A DNA stretch of 64,000 nt, taken from positions 2,356,001-2,420,000 of the forward strand of contig NZ_JADPJI010000005.1 of assembly GCF_023073355.1 (NCBI RefSeq), in the 5' to 3' direction. The translations under genes were made by a program, and so were the position numbers. The number at the start of each line of letters is the position of its first letter. The first letter of the stretch is position 1. Positions 19,487-28,117 of the stretch are shown piece after piece. Under the pieces are notes generated by a model. That model had not been told where the DNA came from, did no database searches, and worked only from the letters and a program-made list of their open reading frames with translations. Origin of the DNA: Bradyrhizobium sp. 199 (GTDB lineage: Bacteria; Pseudomonadota; Alphaproteobacteria; Rhizobiales; Xanthobacteraceae).

Positions 19487-20368
19487 CTATGCGAGCTTGA
19501 CGTCTGGCTCCGCGCGACCGCGCGCGGATGCCTCCAATAGAAAAGTGCAACCGGCTTGCGGATCGGCGGCGCGCGCGGCTGCGTCCATGTCCTGCCAGGC
19601 CGACGTGACGAGGAGGCGCGACAGATCGGGGCCGACGAAAGCGGGACAGCTCGCCTGTGTCGCCGGCACCCTCAGTGAGTGCAGCCGCTCGCCTTGCGGA
19701 GAGTAGACATCGATACGGCTCGCGCCCCAGCAGGCGTTCCAGATCCTTCCGTCGGCATCGCACACTGAACCGTCGAGGCCGCCGATTCCGGTGTGACGCA
19801 ACAGCACCTCCGGCTCGCCGCGCGGCAGGCCAGTCGCCGGATTGAGCGGCACGGAGTAGAGCACCGCATGCGGCGTATCGGTGAAGTAGCCGGTGGCCCC
19901 ATCCGGCGAGAAGCAGATCGAATTCGGGATGCTGATGCCGGGAAACAGGGTCGAGATCTTGCCGCGATGGAGTGCGTAGATCGCCCCGGCCTTCGGCTCG
20001 GCCCTCTTGCCCATGGTCCCGAGCCAGAACGTGCCGGACTGGTGCACGCGGCAATCGTTGGAGCGGGTCATGGGATTGTCAGCTTCGAGGGGAAGCAACA
20101 ACGTCATGGCCCCGTCTGCAAGCTGGCGGACGTAGAGGCCGTCCTCGGCGACGATCAACTGCCGTTCGGCATCGATACGCCCGAGCGCGCTCGCCATTCG
20201 GCCGAGCGCATGGACGCGGATGCTGCCACTGCCGAGTTGCGCCTCGAACAGCCGTCCCTCGCGGATGTCGAACCACCAGGCGGTATCGGTGGTGACGTCA
20301 TAGGTCGGGCCCTCGCCGAGATGGCAGGGATCGCTAGAGAGAACCGAGGTCGGCACCTGTTCCATCAT
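19487..20368 (-). CDS. SMP-30/gluconolactonase-family sugar lactonase
   Basis: A 293-residue six-bladed propeller lactonase. Signatures are LGEGPTYD with the metal-ligand Glu (about 18), NDCRVHQSGTFWLGTMG (about 104-120) with the Asn and Asp metal ligands, and GGLDGSVCDADGRIWNACW (about 198-216). It would open the aldonolactone formed by the galactose dehydrogenase gene upstream, giving galactonate or arabinonate. The first ATG overlaps the galM stop (ATGATGG). Gene order places it directly after galM and gal, so the pathway step is well supported by context. Confidence 0.9.
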   Translation of the reverse strand: MMEQVPTSVLSSDPCHLGEGPTYDVTTDTAWWFDIREGRLFEAQLGSGSIRVHALGRMASALGRIDAERQLIVAEDGLYVRQLADGAMTLLLPLEADNPMTRSNDCRVHQSGTFWLGTMGKRAEPKAGAIYALHRGKISTLFPGISIPNSICFSPDGATGYFTDTPHAVLYSVPLNPATGLPRGEPEVLLRHTGIGGLDGSVCDADGRIWNACWGASRIDVYSPQGERLHSLRVPATQASCPAFVGPDLSRLLVTSAWQDMDAAARAADPQAGCTFLLEASARGRAEPDVKLA

Positions 20369-21441
20369 GGCGTCCTCACTCCGAAGCGATAGACCGTGTG
20401 ATGGCGGTAGACTTCGCCGGGCTCAAGGCGCGGGCTCGGAAAATCCGGCCGGTTCGGCGCATCAGGCCAGATGTGCGGCTCCAGGCACATGGCGTCCGAC
20501 TGCCGGATGAGCTTGCCGCCCTTCCCCGAAATCGTGCCGTCCAGATAGTTGCCGGAATAGACCTGAAGGCCGGGCTGGTCGGTGAACAGCTCCATGGTCC
20601 GCCCCGAGCGCGGTGCCTCCAGCCGCGCGGCGAGCGCCAGCTTGCCGTCACGGCCGAGGCAGTAGGTGTGGTCGTAGCCCCTGCCGTTCTGCAATTGCTG
20701 GTCGCTCTCGCGAATGCGCTCGCCCACGGGCCGCGCGCTGCGGAAGTCGAATGGCGTCCCGGCAACGCTAAGCGGCGGTTCCGGCAATGGAATGGCGGTG
20801 GGATCGATGGCGAGGAAATGCTCGGCGGCCACCGTCAGCTTGTGGTCGAGAATGGGCACGCCTGACGCCGCGCCCTCGAGATTGAAGAAGCTGTGGTTGG
20901 TCAGGTTGACGATGGTCGGCCGGTCGGTCCGCGCCTCCATGCTCAGCGACAGTTCGGTCGGCCCAGTGATGCGATAGGTCAGACGGATATCGAGCCGGCC
21001 GGGATAGTTCTCTTCCCCGTGCGGGCTCGTGTAAGTGAGCGTCACCGCGGGCCTGGCGCCATCGTCGATCGCCGCAATGTCCCAGAGCTTGCGATCAAAC
21101 CCCTCAAGGCCACCATGCAGCGCATTCGGACCGTTGTTGACGGCAAGCTGCACCGTCTCGCCATCGAGCGAAAATTGTCCCTTGGCGATGCGGTTGGCGT
21201 AGCGGCCGACGGTGGCACCGAGAAACTTTCGTTCCGCGAGATAGCCGGCAAACGCGTCATGGCCGAGGACGACGTCGTCGTGGCCGCCATTGGCATCCGG
21301 CGCGATCAGCGCTTGCAGCACCGCACCATGAGCGATGACGCGTGCCTCGAACCCGCCCTCACCGCACAGCACGATGCGCTCGACATTGCGGCCGTCCGGC
21401 AGGGTTCCGAAGACATCTTTCTCGATTTTTGGGCCAACCAT
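20365..21441 (-). CDS. galM: Aldose 1-epimerase (mutarotase)
   Basis: A 358-residue GalM-family protein that interconverts alpha and beta sugar anomers, supplying the form used by the dehydrogenase. It has GATVGRYANRIAKGQF, the catalytic-His region NLTNHSFFNLEG (about 186-197), YDHTYCLG and a catalytic Glu in LEPHIWPDAPNR. The start is six bases after the gal stop, with no strong RBS visible, so it probably relies on translational coupling. Confidence 0.93.
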   Translation of the reverse strand: MVGPKIEKDVFGTLPDGRNVERIVLCGEGGFEARVIAHGAVLQALIAPDANGGHDDVVLGHDAFAGYLAERKFLGATVGRYANRIAKGQFSLDGETVQLAVNNGPNALHGGLEGFDRKLWDIAAIDDGARPAVTLTYTSPHGEENYPGRLDIRLTYRITGPTELSLSMEARTDRPTIVNLTNHSFFNLEGAASGVPILDHKLTVAAEHFLAIDPTAIPLPEPPLSVAGTPFDFRSARPVGERIRESDQQLQNGRGYDHTYCLGRDGKLALAARLEAPRSGRTMELFTDQPGLQVYSGNYLDGTISGKGGKLIRQSDAMCLEPHIWPDAPNRPDFPSPRLEPGEVYRHHTVYRFGVRTP

Positions 21442-21447
21442 GTCTGT

Positions 21448-22374
21448 CTAATCCACAAACGGTTCGACGACGGTGCGCCGGCCGAGCAGGAAGGCGTCGG
21501 CGACGAGACGAAGCGGCGTCAGGTCGACGTCGCTAGCGCCCGTCGCCGTGAGCTCGACGAAGCGCCGGTACAGTCCGCGATATTCCTCATCGGGCGCCTC
21601 GGCAAGCACCTTGCCTTCGATGGCCATGCGCGCGCCGCCGCCCGACAAGATCATCCGGCCCTGATCGGTTTCGACGAGGATATCCCAGCTCTGCGGCCCG
21701 GTCTGGCGAAAGTCGAATTCGGCGGTCACAGGCAGGCCGTCGATGTCGGCCATTGTCAGGTTTGCAGCGATCGGCGCCTGGCGATTGGCGGGAAAGGCCA
21801 GTTCGGCCGCGGTGACGAACACCGGATACGGCAGGATCCTGGTCAGGATCGACAGCGCATTGATGCCGGGATCGAACACGCCAAGACCGCCCGGCTCCCA
21901 GATCCAGCCCTGCCCTGGATGCCAGACGCGAACATCTTCCTTCCAGTCGATATGCACCGACTTGATGCGTCGCCCGGTAAGCCATTGTCGCGCGGGTTCG
22001 ACCGCCGGCGCGTGCCGCGAATGCCAGGTCGCAAACAGCGTTCGCTTTGCCTCCGTCGCCATCGCGATCAGCGGATCGAGCTCGGCAACGCTGGCGCCCG
22101 GCGGCTTCTCCAGCATGACATGCTTGCCGGCCTTGAGCGCCGCGGCGGCCTGCGCGCGCCTGACCTGCGGCGGCGTGCAGAGCGAGACCGCATCGATATC
22201 AGGCCCCTTCTCCAGCAACTCCTCGAGGGTGGCGAAATGTGGCAGTCCCGGCAGCGAGGCGTTGCGGCTGGCAACCGCGGTCAGTGTCGCGCCGGGCACC
22301 GCGGCGATCGCGCCAACATGCTGGTCGCGCGCGATCTTGCCGAAGCCGACGATGGCGATGCGAAGTTCCGTCAT
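21448..22374 (-). CDS. gal: D-galactose 1-dehydrogenase (Gfo/Idh/MocA family)
   Basis: A 308-residue oxidoreductase with the nucleotide-binding motif GFGKIARDQH (about 10-19) and the family's EKPPG motif near 94-98. It fits proteobacterial galactose 1-dehydrogenases that oxidise D-galactose, and often L-arabinose, to the 1,4-lactone. Neighbours supply a mutarotase and a lactonase, which makes the De Ley-Doudoroff/oxidative arabinose entry steps complete. The ATG overlaps the regulator's stop (ATGA). Confidence 0.87.
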   Translation of the reverse strand: MTELRIAIVGFGKIARDQHVGAIAAVPGATLTAVASRNASLPGLPHFATLEELLEKGPDIDAVSLCTPPQVRRAQAAAALKAGKHVMLEKPPGASVAELDPLIAMATEAKRTLFATWHSRHAPAVEPARQWLTGRRIKSVHIDWKEDVRVWHPGQGWIWEPGGLGVFDPGINALSILTRILPYPVFVTAAELAFPANRQAPIAANLTMADIDGLPVTAEFDFRQTGPQSWDILVETDQGRMILSGGGARMAIEGKVLAEAPDEEYRGLYRRFVELTATGASDVDLTPLRLVADAFLLGRRTVVEPFVD

Positions 22375-23147
22375 GATCCCTCTCCAGATTCCGCGGCTGG
22401 CAACGCCTCCGCCGGCGCGGTTTCGATCACGGCGCCCTCGTGGCGATGCATGCCGTTGTGAATGACGAAGACCATTGCCTCCGAGGCTGCTTCGGCATCG
22501 CCCGCTGCGATCGCATCGACGATCCTCTGGTGCCAGAGCAGCACGGCGTCGCGGTCCCCCGGCTCGACCGGTGCACTGAGCAGGAACGAGGCGCGCAGAG
22601 CCGCCTCGATGACGTGGCCGATCGAGCGCATGAACAGATTGCCGGAGGCGCGCGCCACGGCAACGTGAAGCGCGAGGTCGGCATCGGCAAAGCCGACGGA
22701 GTCGGAAGCTTCAAGCCGCATACTGTTCATGCAGCGGTGAAGCTCGGCGAGATCATCCTCCGACCGCTGGGCGGCCGCCAGCATCGCCGCGCGCGGCTCG
22801 ACCGCAAGACGGATCTCGGCGAGATCGTTGAGGAAACGCTTGTCGATGCCGGCATCCAGGTGCCAAGCCAGCACGTCGGCATCGAACATGTTCCAGGCTG
22901 CGCGTTCGCGCACGACAGTTCCGACACGCGCCTTGGTGGTGAGCAGGCCCTTGGCCACAAGGGTCTTCACGCTCTCCCGCAGCACCGGCCGCGACACGCC
23001 GAACATCGCGATCATCTCGGCGTCGCCCGGCAACCGCGTCCCCTCCGCGTAGCGGCCGGCGATGATGTCGACGCCGATCGAGCGGGCGACCTCCGCATGA
23101 TTGGAGTGAGCCCGCCGCGTCGGGATAACCACGATACGCGAGGTCAT
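22371..23147 (-). CDS. GntR/FadR-family (FCD domain) transcriptional regulator of the sugar operon
   Basis: A 258-residue regulator. The N-terminal GntR winged helix spans about 15-80 (RLPGDAEMIAMFGVSRPVLRESVKTL). The C-terminal helical FCD domain has the metal ligands Asp and His in the order DLAEIR, HVAVARASGN and LLWHQRIVDAI. Encoded inside the operon and coupled by ATGA overlaps on both sides, so it probably autoregulates. The palindrome at 27851-27869 before ytfQ is the best candidate operator. A sugar acid from the pathway would be a natural effector (inference). Confidence 0.93.
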   Translation of the reverse strand: MTSRIVVIPTRRAHSNHAEVARSIGVDIIAGRYAEGTRLPGDAEMIAMFGVSRPVLRESVKTLVAKGLLTTKARVGTVVRERAAWNMFDADVLAWHLDAGIDKRFLNDLAEIRLAVEPRAAMLAAAQRSEDDLAELHRCMNSMRLEASDSVGFADADLALHVAVARASGNLFMRSIGHVIEAALRASFLLSAPVEPGDRDAVLLWHQRIVDAIAAGDAEAASEAMVFVIHNGMHRHEGAVIETAPAEALPAAESGEGS

Positions 23148-24124
23148 GTCGCGGCTCCCAAGCTCTTCGTCCTCGGCCGCCGCGCGAGCGCGACCAATCC
23201 CTGCTGCAAGGCGATGAAGGCGAACAGCAGGATTCCGGTCGCGATCTTGGTCCACCAGCTCGACAACGTACCGTCGAAATTGATGTAGGTCTGGATCAGG
23301 CCCTGGATCAGGACGCCCAGGAAGGTGCCGATCACCGAGCCCTGGCCGCCCGTGAGCAGCGTGCCGCCGATCACGACGGCCGCGATGGTGTCGAGTTCGA
23401 CGCCGACGGCGGAGAGCGAATAGCCCGCGCTGGTGTAGAAGGAGAAGACGATGCCGGCAATGCCCGCAAGCAGGCTCGACAGCATGTAGATCTTCACCGT
23501 CATCTTGCCGACAGCAACGCCCATCAGGCTCGCGGTCGCCCGGCTGCCGCCGAGCGCATAGACATTGGCGCCGAACCTCGTGAGCTGCAGCAGCAAGGCT
23601 CCGCCGATGACGATCACGAGCATGATAATCGCTATCGCGGTCAAACGCCCGCCGCCGGGCATCCGAACGGCGAAGTCGGAGACCGTCGAATAGATCGGTG
23701 CCGTGATCGGCACCGATTCCGTGGACAGCAGGAAGCTCGCGCCGCGCGCCAGGAACATGCCGGCGAGCGTCACGATGAACGGTGGCAGATCGAACACATG
23801 GATCACCGTCCCCATCGCCGCGCCAAAGGCCGCCGAGAGCGCGAGGATGGCAACGAAGGCGACCAGCGGCGGCATGCCCCAGCGCTCGATCGCGAGCGCG
23901 ACGAAGACGGTGGTAAATCCGATCACCGAACCGACCGACAGATCGATACCGCCGGAGATGATGACGAAGGTCATACCGGTGGCGACGATGCCGAGGAAGG
24001 CGCTGTCGGTGAGAAGATTGCCGACCACGCGGGTCGAGGCGATGTTGGGGAATTGCACCGCGCAGAGCACAAAGCCCGCAATGAGCACGACGGCTGTGAT
24101 CAGGACGGGCGGCAGGCCTTTCAT
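23144..24124 (-). CDS. yjfF: Galactofuranose-type ABC transporter permease YjfF
   Basis: A 326-residue ribose-type permease with about nine hydrophobic segments. Signatures are ISGGIDLSVGSVIGF (about 57-71) and LPPFIVTLAGMFLARG. Gene order ytfQ-ytfR-ytfT-yjfF is the same as in E. coli, where this system imports galactofuranose. Coupled to ytfT and the regulator gene by ATGA overlaps. Confidence 0.9.
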   Translation of the reverse strand: MKGLPPVLITAVVLIAGFVLCAVQFPNIASTRVVGNLLTDSAFLGIVATGMTFVIISGGIDLSVGSVIGFTTVFVALAIERWGMPPLVAFVAILALSAAFGAAMGTVIHVFDLPPFIVTLAGMFLARGASFLLSTESVPITAPIYSTVSDFAVRMPGGGRLTAIAIIMLVIVIGGALLLQLTRFGANVYALGGSRATASLMGVAVGKMTVKIYMLSSLLAGIAGIVFSFYTSAGYSLSAVGVELDTIAAVVIGGTLLTGGQGSVIGTFLGVLIQGLIQTYINFDGTLSSWWTKIATGILLFAFIALQQGLVALARRPRTKSLGAAT

Positions 24125-25113
24125 GCTTTGGTCCTCCGCAGCCGCGCGGCGATGCCGGCAAAACCGGTCAGCTTCGGCGATTGCAACAGCAGCACCGCGA
24201 GCACCACCACCGCCTTGACCAGCAAGTTGAATTCCGGCGGATAGCCGGACAGCAGAATTCCAGTGTTCATAGTCTGGATGATCAGTGCGCCAAGCACGGC
24301 GAGCACGAGGCTGAAGCGGCCGCCGAACAGCGAGGTACCGCCGATCACCACCGCCAGGATCGCATCGAGCTCGAGCCAGAGGCCGGCATTGTTGGCGTCC
24401 GCCCCCATAATGTCCGCCGCCGCGATCACCCCGGCGAGCGCGGCGCAGACGCCGCACCAGACATAGACCGAAAGGATCATCGCACGCGTGCCGATGCCGG
24501 CAAGCTCGCTCGCCCGCGCATTGCCGCCGGTCGCCTCGATCAAAAGACCGAGCGCCGAACCGCGCACCACTGCGGCGGTCAGGATCAGCATGCCCAGGGC
24601 AATCGCGACCGGCACCGGAAGGCCAAGCACCGCGCCATTGCCGAGCCAGACCAGATCCGGCGAACTGAAGGTCACGATCCGTCCTTCGGTGATGAGCTGG
24701 GCGATGCCGCGCCCTGCCACCATCAGGATCAGCGTCGCCACGATCGGCTGCATTCCGAGGACAGCAACGAGAAATCCGTTCCACAATCCGCAGACAAGGC
24801 CCGCTCCAAGCGCGGCAGCGAGCACCACGGGCAAACCGTGGCTGTCGGCAAGGCTCGCAGCGATCGCGCCGGAGATCGCCATGATCGCGCCGACCGACAG
24901 GTCGATGCCGCGCGTTGCGATCACCAGCACCATGCCGAGGGAAAGCAACGCCACTGGCGTGCCGCGATTGAGCACGTCGATGAGGCTGCCGAAGAGACGG
25001 CCGTCCTGAAGGCGCAGGTCAAAGAATTGCGGCGACACCACGCGGTCAACCGCGAGAATGACGATCAACGCCAGGAGCTGGGCCAGGCCGCGGCGCGGCA
25101 GCAGCGCCGTCAT
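24121..25113 (-). CDS. ytfT: Galactofuranose-type ABC transporter permease YtfT
   Basis: A 330-residue membrane protein. Signature ATRGIDLSVGAIMAISGAIA at about 65-84, and AVVIGGTSLFGG near 256-267. Second permease of the pair with YjfF. ATG at 25113 overlaps the ytfR stop. Confidence 0.9.
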   Translation of the reverse strand: MTALLPRRGLAQLLALIVILAVDRVVSPQFFDLRLQDGRLFGSLIDVLNRGTPVALLSLGMVLVIATRGIDLSVGAIMAISGAIAASLADSHGLPVVLAAALGAGLVCGLWNGFLVAVLGMQPIVATLILMVAGRGIAQLITEGRIVTFSSPDLVWLGNGAVLGLPVPVAIALGMLILTAAVVRGSALGLLIEATGGNARASELAGIGTRAMILSVYVWCGVCAALAGVIAAADIMGADANNAGLWLELDAILAVVIGGTSLFGGRFSLVLAVLGALIIQTMNTGILLSGYPPEFNLLVKAVVVLAVLLLQSPKLTGFAGIAARLRRTKA

Positions 25114-26654
25114 GGGTGGACCTCGTGCGCTGCAGCGGCGCCGTCGGCGGCAATGGCCGCCAAGATATTGCCGACCTCGATCGCCTCGCCCGCGAGTTCC
25201 TCGACATGAGCACGGTCGCGCAGCACCACCACGCGGTCCGAATAGGTCACGATCTCGTCGAGCTCGGAGGAGATCACGAGCAGCGACAAGCCGTCGTCGC
25301 AGAGCTCGCGGATCAGGCGGATGATCTCGGCATGCGCGCCAACGTCGATGCCGCGGGTCGGCTCGTCCAGCACCAGGAGCCGCGGCGAGGTCGCTAGCCA
25401 GCGCGCCAGCAGCACCTTCTGCTGATTGCCTCCGGACAACAGGCCAACGGGACGTTCGGGATCGGTCGGGCGGATGTCGAGCATCTTGACGTAGCGGCGC
25501 GCGATCTCGTCCTGCTCGCGGCGCGACAGCGGACGATGCAGCCCGCGCTTGGCCTGGAGCGCGAGCACGATGTTCTCACGCACAGTGAGCTCGGCGACGA
25601 TCCCCTCGGTCTTGCGCTCCTCCGGGCAATAGCCAAAGCCGTGGCGAACGCCGTCGCGGGGCGATTGCAGCCGCACCGGCGCGCCCTCCACCCTCGCCTG
25701 CCCGCTATCGGCGCGCTCAGCGCCAAACACCAGCCGCGCCGTCTCGGTGCGGCCCGAGCCGAGCAGACCGGCGAGACCAACGACCTCGCCATGACGCAGC
25801 TCCAGATTGAACGGCGCGACATAGCCGGACTTGCCATAATTTTCGAAGCTGGCGCAGATATCGCGCACCTTGTGCTCGCCTGCCGAAGCGCGCGCGCCGG
25901 TGGTCTCTGCCAGCTCGCGGCCGAGCATCATCCGGATCAGGTCGAGCCGCGGCAGCGAGGCGGTCTCGCGCTCGCCGACCAGGCGGCCATTGCGCAGCAC
26001 CGTGATGCGGTCGGATATCTCGTAGACCTGATCGAGGAAGTGGCTGACGAAGACGATGCCGATGCCGCGCTTTGCAAGCTGGCGCATGATGCCGAACAGG
26101 ATCTCGACCTCGTGGCGGTCGAGGCTCGCAGTCGGCTCGTCCAGGATCAGCACGCGGGCCGAGAGATCGACCGCGCGCGCGATCGCGGTGACGTGCTGGA
26201 CGGCCACGGAATAGCTGCCGAGCGGTGCGGCGACATCGATATCCAGGCCAAAATCCGCCAGCAGCGCTTTGGCGCGGCGGCGCATTTCACCTTGGCGCAC
26301 GATGCCGAAGCGCATCGGCTGGCGGTCGAGGAACAGGTTTTGCGCCACCGAAAGATTCGGCAGCAGATTGACTTCCTGGTAGACGGTGGCGAAGCCCGCT
26401 GCCACCGCCGCCTTGGCCGAGCGCGGCGCGATCTCTTCACCGCCGATCCTGACGATGCCGGCGTCGCGCGGAAATACGCCGGTGACGCCCTTGATCAGGG
26501 TAGACTTGCCGGCGCCGTTCTCACCGAGCAGCGCGTGGATCTCGCCGGCGCGGAGCGTGAAGTCGACCTCCTGCAACGCGCGCACAGCGCCAAAACTCTT
26601 GCTGATCCCGCGCACCTCCAGCAGCGGGGCAGCGGGATCAAGGCTGTTCTGCAT
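25110..26654 (-). CDS. ytfR: Galactofuranose-type ABC transporter ATP-binding protein YtfR
   Basis: A 514-residue tandem ATPase. First domain: GENGAGKST, QEVNLLPNLSVAQNLFL, LILDEPTASLD. Second domain: degenerate P-loop LLGSGRTE, LSGGNQQK, LVLDEPTRGIDVGAH. The frame is open upstream to 26903, but the ATG at 26654 is chosen because GGGAGT lies upstream and the family N-terminus begins there. About 120 bases separate it from ytfQ. Confidence 0.93.
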   Translation of the reverse strand: MQNSLDPAAPLLEVRGISKSFGAVRALQEVDFTLRAGEIHALLGENGAGKSTLIKGVTGVFPRDAGIVRIGGEEIAPRSAKAAVAAGFATVYQEVNLLPNLSVAQNLFLDRQPMRFGIVRQGEMRRRAKALLADFGLDIDVAAPLGSYSVAVQHVTAIARAVDLSARVLILDEPTASLDRHEVEILFGIMRQLAKRGIGIVFVSHFLDQVYEISDRITVLRNGRLVGERETASLPRLDLIRMMLGRELAETTGARASAGEHKVRDICASFENYGKSGYVAPFNLELRHGEVVGLAGLLGSGRTETARLVFGAERADSGQARVEGAPVRLQSPRDGVRHGFGYCPEERKTEGIVAELTVRENIVLALQAKRGLHRPLSRREQDEIARRYVKMLDIRPTDPERPVGLLSGGNQQKVLLARWLATSPRLLVLDEPTRGIDVGAHAEIIRLIRELCDDGLSLLVISSELDEIVTYSDRVVVLRDRAHVEELAGEAIEVGNILAAIAADGAAAAHEVHP

Positions 26655-26775
26655 GGCAAAGTCACTCCCACGGGTGCCCACCGATGATGCGGGCATCCAG
26701 CCTATGCGTTCGCGCGGCGTTTTCGAAGGGGTTTGCCGGACCAACCGAAGACGGCGGCCCGGCAATGCGCCCGCC

Positions 26776-27741
26776 TCAGTAACCGAGGCCCTTCTTGCTG
26801 TCGTATTCCTTCTGCGGATCGTCGGCGGCGGTGAGCAGCCTGGATTCGGTCTGGATCCATTTCGGCGGAACGGTGCCCTTCTCCTTGAACGCCGCGACGG
26901 CATCGAAGGCCGGACCCGCCATGTTCGGCGTCAGCTCGACCGTGGCGTTGGCTTCACCGGCAACCATCGCCTTGAAGATATCCGGGACTGCGTCGATCGA
27001 GACAGTGAGGATGTCCTTGCCGGGCTTGAGACCGGCTTCCTTCATGGCCTGAATGGCCCCGACCATCATGTCGTCATTGTGGGCATAGACCGCACAGATG
27101 TTCTTGCCACCGCCTTCGGCCTTGATGAAGCTCTCCATCACCTCCTTGCCCTTGGCGCGGGTGAAGTCGCCGGTCTGGCTGCGCACCACCTTCAGGTTGG
27201 CGTGCTTGGCAATCGCCGTGTCAAAACCCTTCTTGCGGTTTGCGGCCACGCTGGCGCCGACCGTGCCTTGCAGCTCGACGATGTTGCAGGCCTTCGTCCC
27301 GACGGTCTTGGCCAGCCAGTCGCCCGCGACCGCACCTTCGTGCACGCTGTCGGAGGTGACGGCGGTGAGATAGAGTTCCTTGCCGGAGGGATCGATGTCG
27401 CGATCGAGCAGCACGACCGGGATCTTGGCCTCCTTGGCCTCCTTCAGCACCGAGTCCCAGCCGGTCGACACGACCGGCGCGAGGAAGATTGCATCGACGT
27501 TCTGCGCGATGAAGGAGCGGATCGCCTTGATCTGGTTCTCCTGCTTCTGCTGCGCGTCGGCGATCTTGAGATTGACCTTTCGCTTGGTGGCCTCCTGCTT
27601 GGAGACCGAGGTCTCGGCCGCGCGCCAGCCGGATTCCGATCCGATCTGCGAGAAGCCGATGGTGAGCTCGGCGGCATTGGCCGGCGGCGCGAGCAACAAC
27701 GCGGCCGTAGCACTGGCCGCAAAAAGGGCTTTGAGGGTCAT
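26776..27741 (-). CDS. ytfQ: Galactofuranose-type ABC transporter substrate-binding protein YtfQ
   Basis: A 321-residue binding protein. Signal peptide at 1-22 ends ANAA. The mature part begins ELTIGFSQIGSESGWRAAET, very typical of YtfQ, followed by FLAPVVSTGWDSVLKEAKEA and VYAHNDDMMVGAIQAMKEAG. ATG at 27741 has GGGAGA upstream; the longer open frame to 27825 would put residues before the signal peptide. First gene of the long sugar operon. In other bacteria this protein may bind furanose or pyranose forms of galactose or arabinose. Confidence 0.92.
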   Translation of the reverse strand: MTLKALFAASATAALLLAPPANAAELTIGFSQIGSESGWRAAETSVSKQEATKRKVNLKIADAQQKQENQIKAIRSFIAQNVDAIFLAPVVSTGWDSVLKEAKEAKIPVVLLDRDIDPSGKELYLTAVTSDSVHEGAVAGDWLAKTVGTKACNIVELQGTVGASVAANRKKGFDTAIAKHANLKVVRSQTGDFTRAKGKEVMESFIKAEGGGKNICAVYAHNDDMMVGAIQAMKEAGLKPGKDILTVSIDAVPDIFKAMVAGEANATVELTPNMAGPAFDAVAAFKEKGTVPPKWIQTESRLLTAADDPQKEYDSKKGLGY

Positions 27742-27850
27742 CAGGCGTGTCTCCCAAGATGTTATCCGGGGCGCCATTCGGTAGCATGGCACCCGCAGGC
27801 CGACATTCGAGGCGGCGGAAAGCACTATCCCACGGAAATTTGGTTCCGAC

Positions 27851-27869
27851 TAGTCATATTATTTGACTA
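27851..27869. promoter_or_regulatory. Near-perfect palindrome upstream of ytfQ, candidate operator for the FCD regulator
   Basis: TAGTCA and TGACTA arms around seven A/T bases. Eight of nine base pairs of the 19-bp site are complementary. It lies about 110 bases before the ytfQ start in an AT-rich patch that stands out from the GC-rich surroundings, where a sigma-70-type promoter (AATAAT on the coding strand) could overlap. No other regulator gene is in the operon, so the GntR/FCD protein is the natural candidate (inference). Confidence 0.6.
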
Positions 27870-27985
27870 TTAGGTGTAGCGACGACCGTCGACGGGAGGA
27901 CCCCCGTATGACACGCCAGGCGCGATTTTGTTCCGTTGATGCAACGAGAAGGTGAAGGAATGATGCGGCTTGGCCAGCGCCACAT

Positions 27986-28054
27986 CGTCATGGCCGGGCT
28001 TGTCCCGCCGAAGCGGCTTCGGCCGCGCAGGCGGGACAAGGCCCGGGCATGACG
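27986..28054. repeat. Intergenic palindromic repeat between ytfQ promoter and the FAH-family gene
   Basis: Left arm begins CGTCATGGCCGGGCTTGTC and the right arm ends GACAAGGCCCGGGCATGACG, with a GC-rich middle. This is another repeat type I associate with Bradyrhizobium intergenic DNA. The rest of the 27742-28117 gap holds the candidate operator and no gene. Confidence 0.7.
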
Positions 28055-28117
28055 ACCTTTTACGAACGTCGATTCTCCAATCGCGCTGCTCGGGGGCAAC
28101 GTGAGGGAAAGCCGGCG

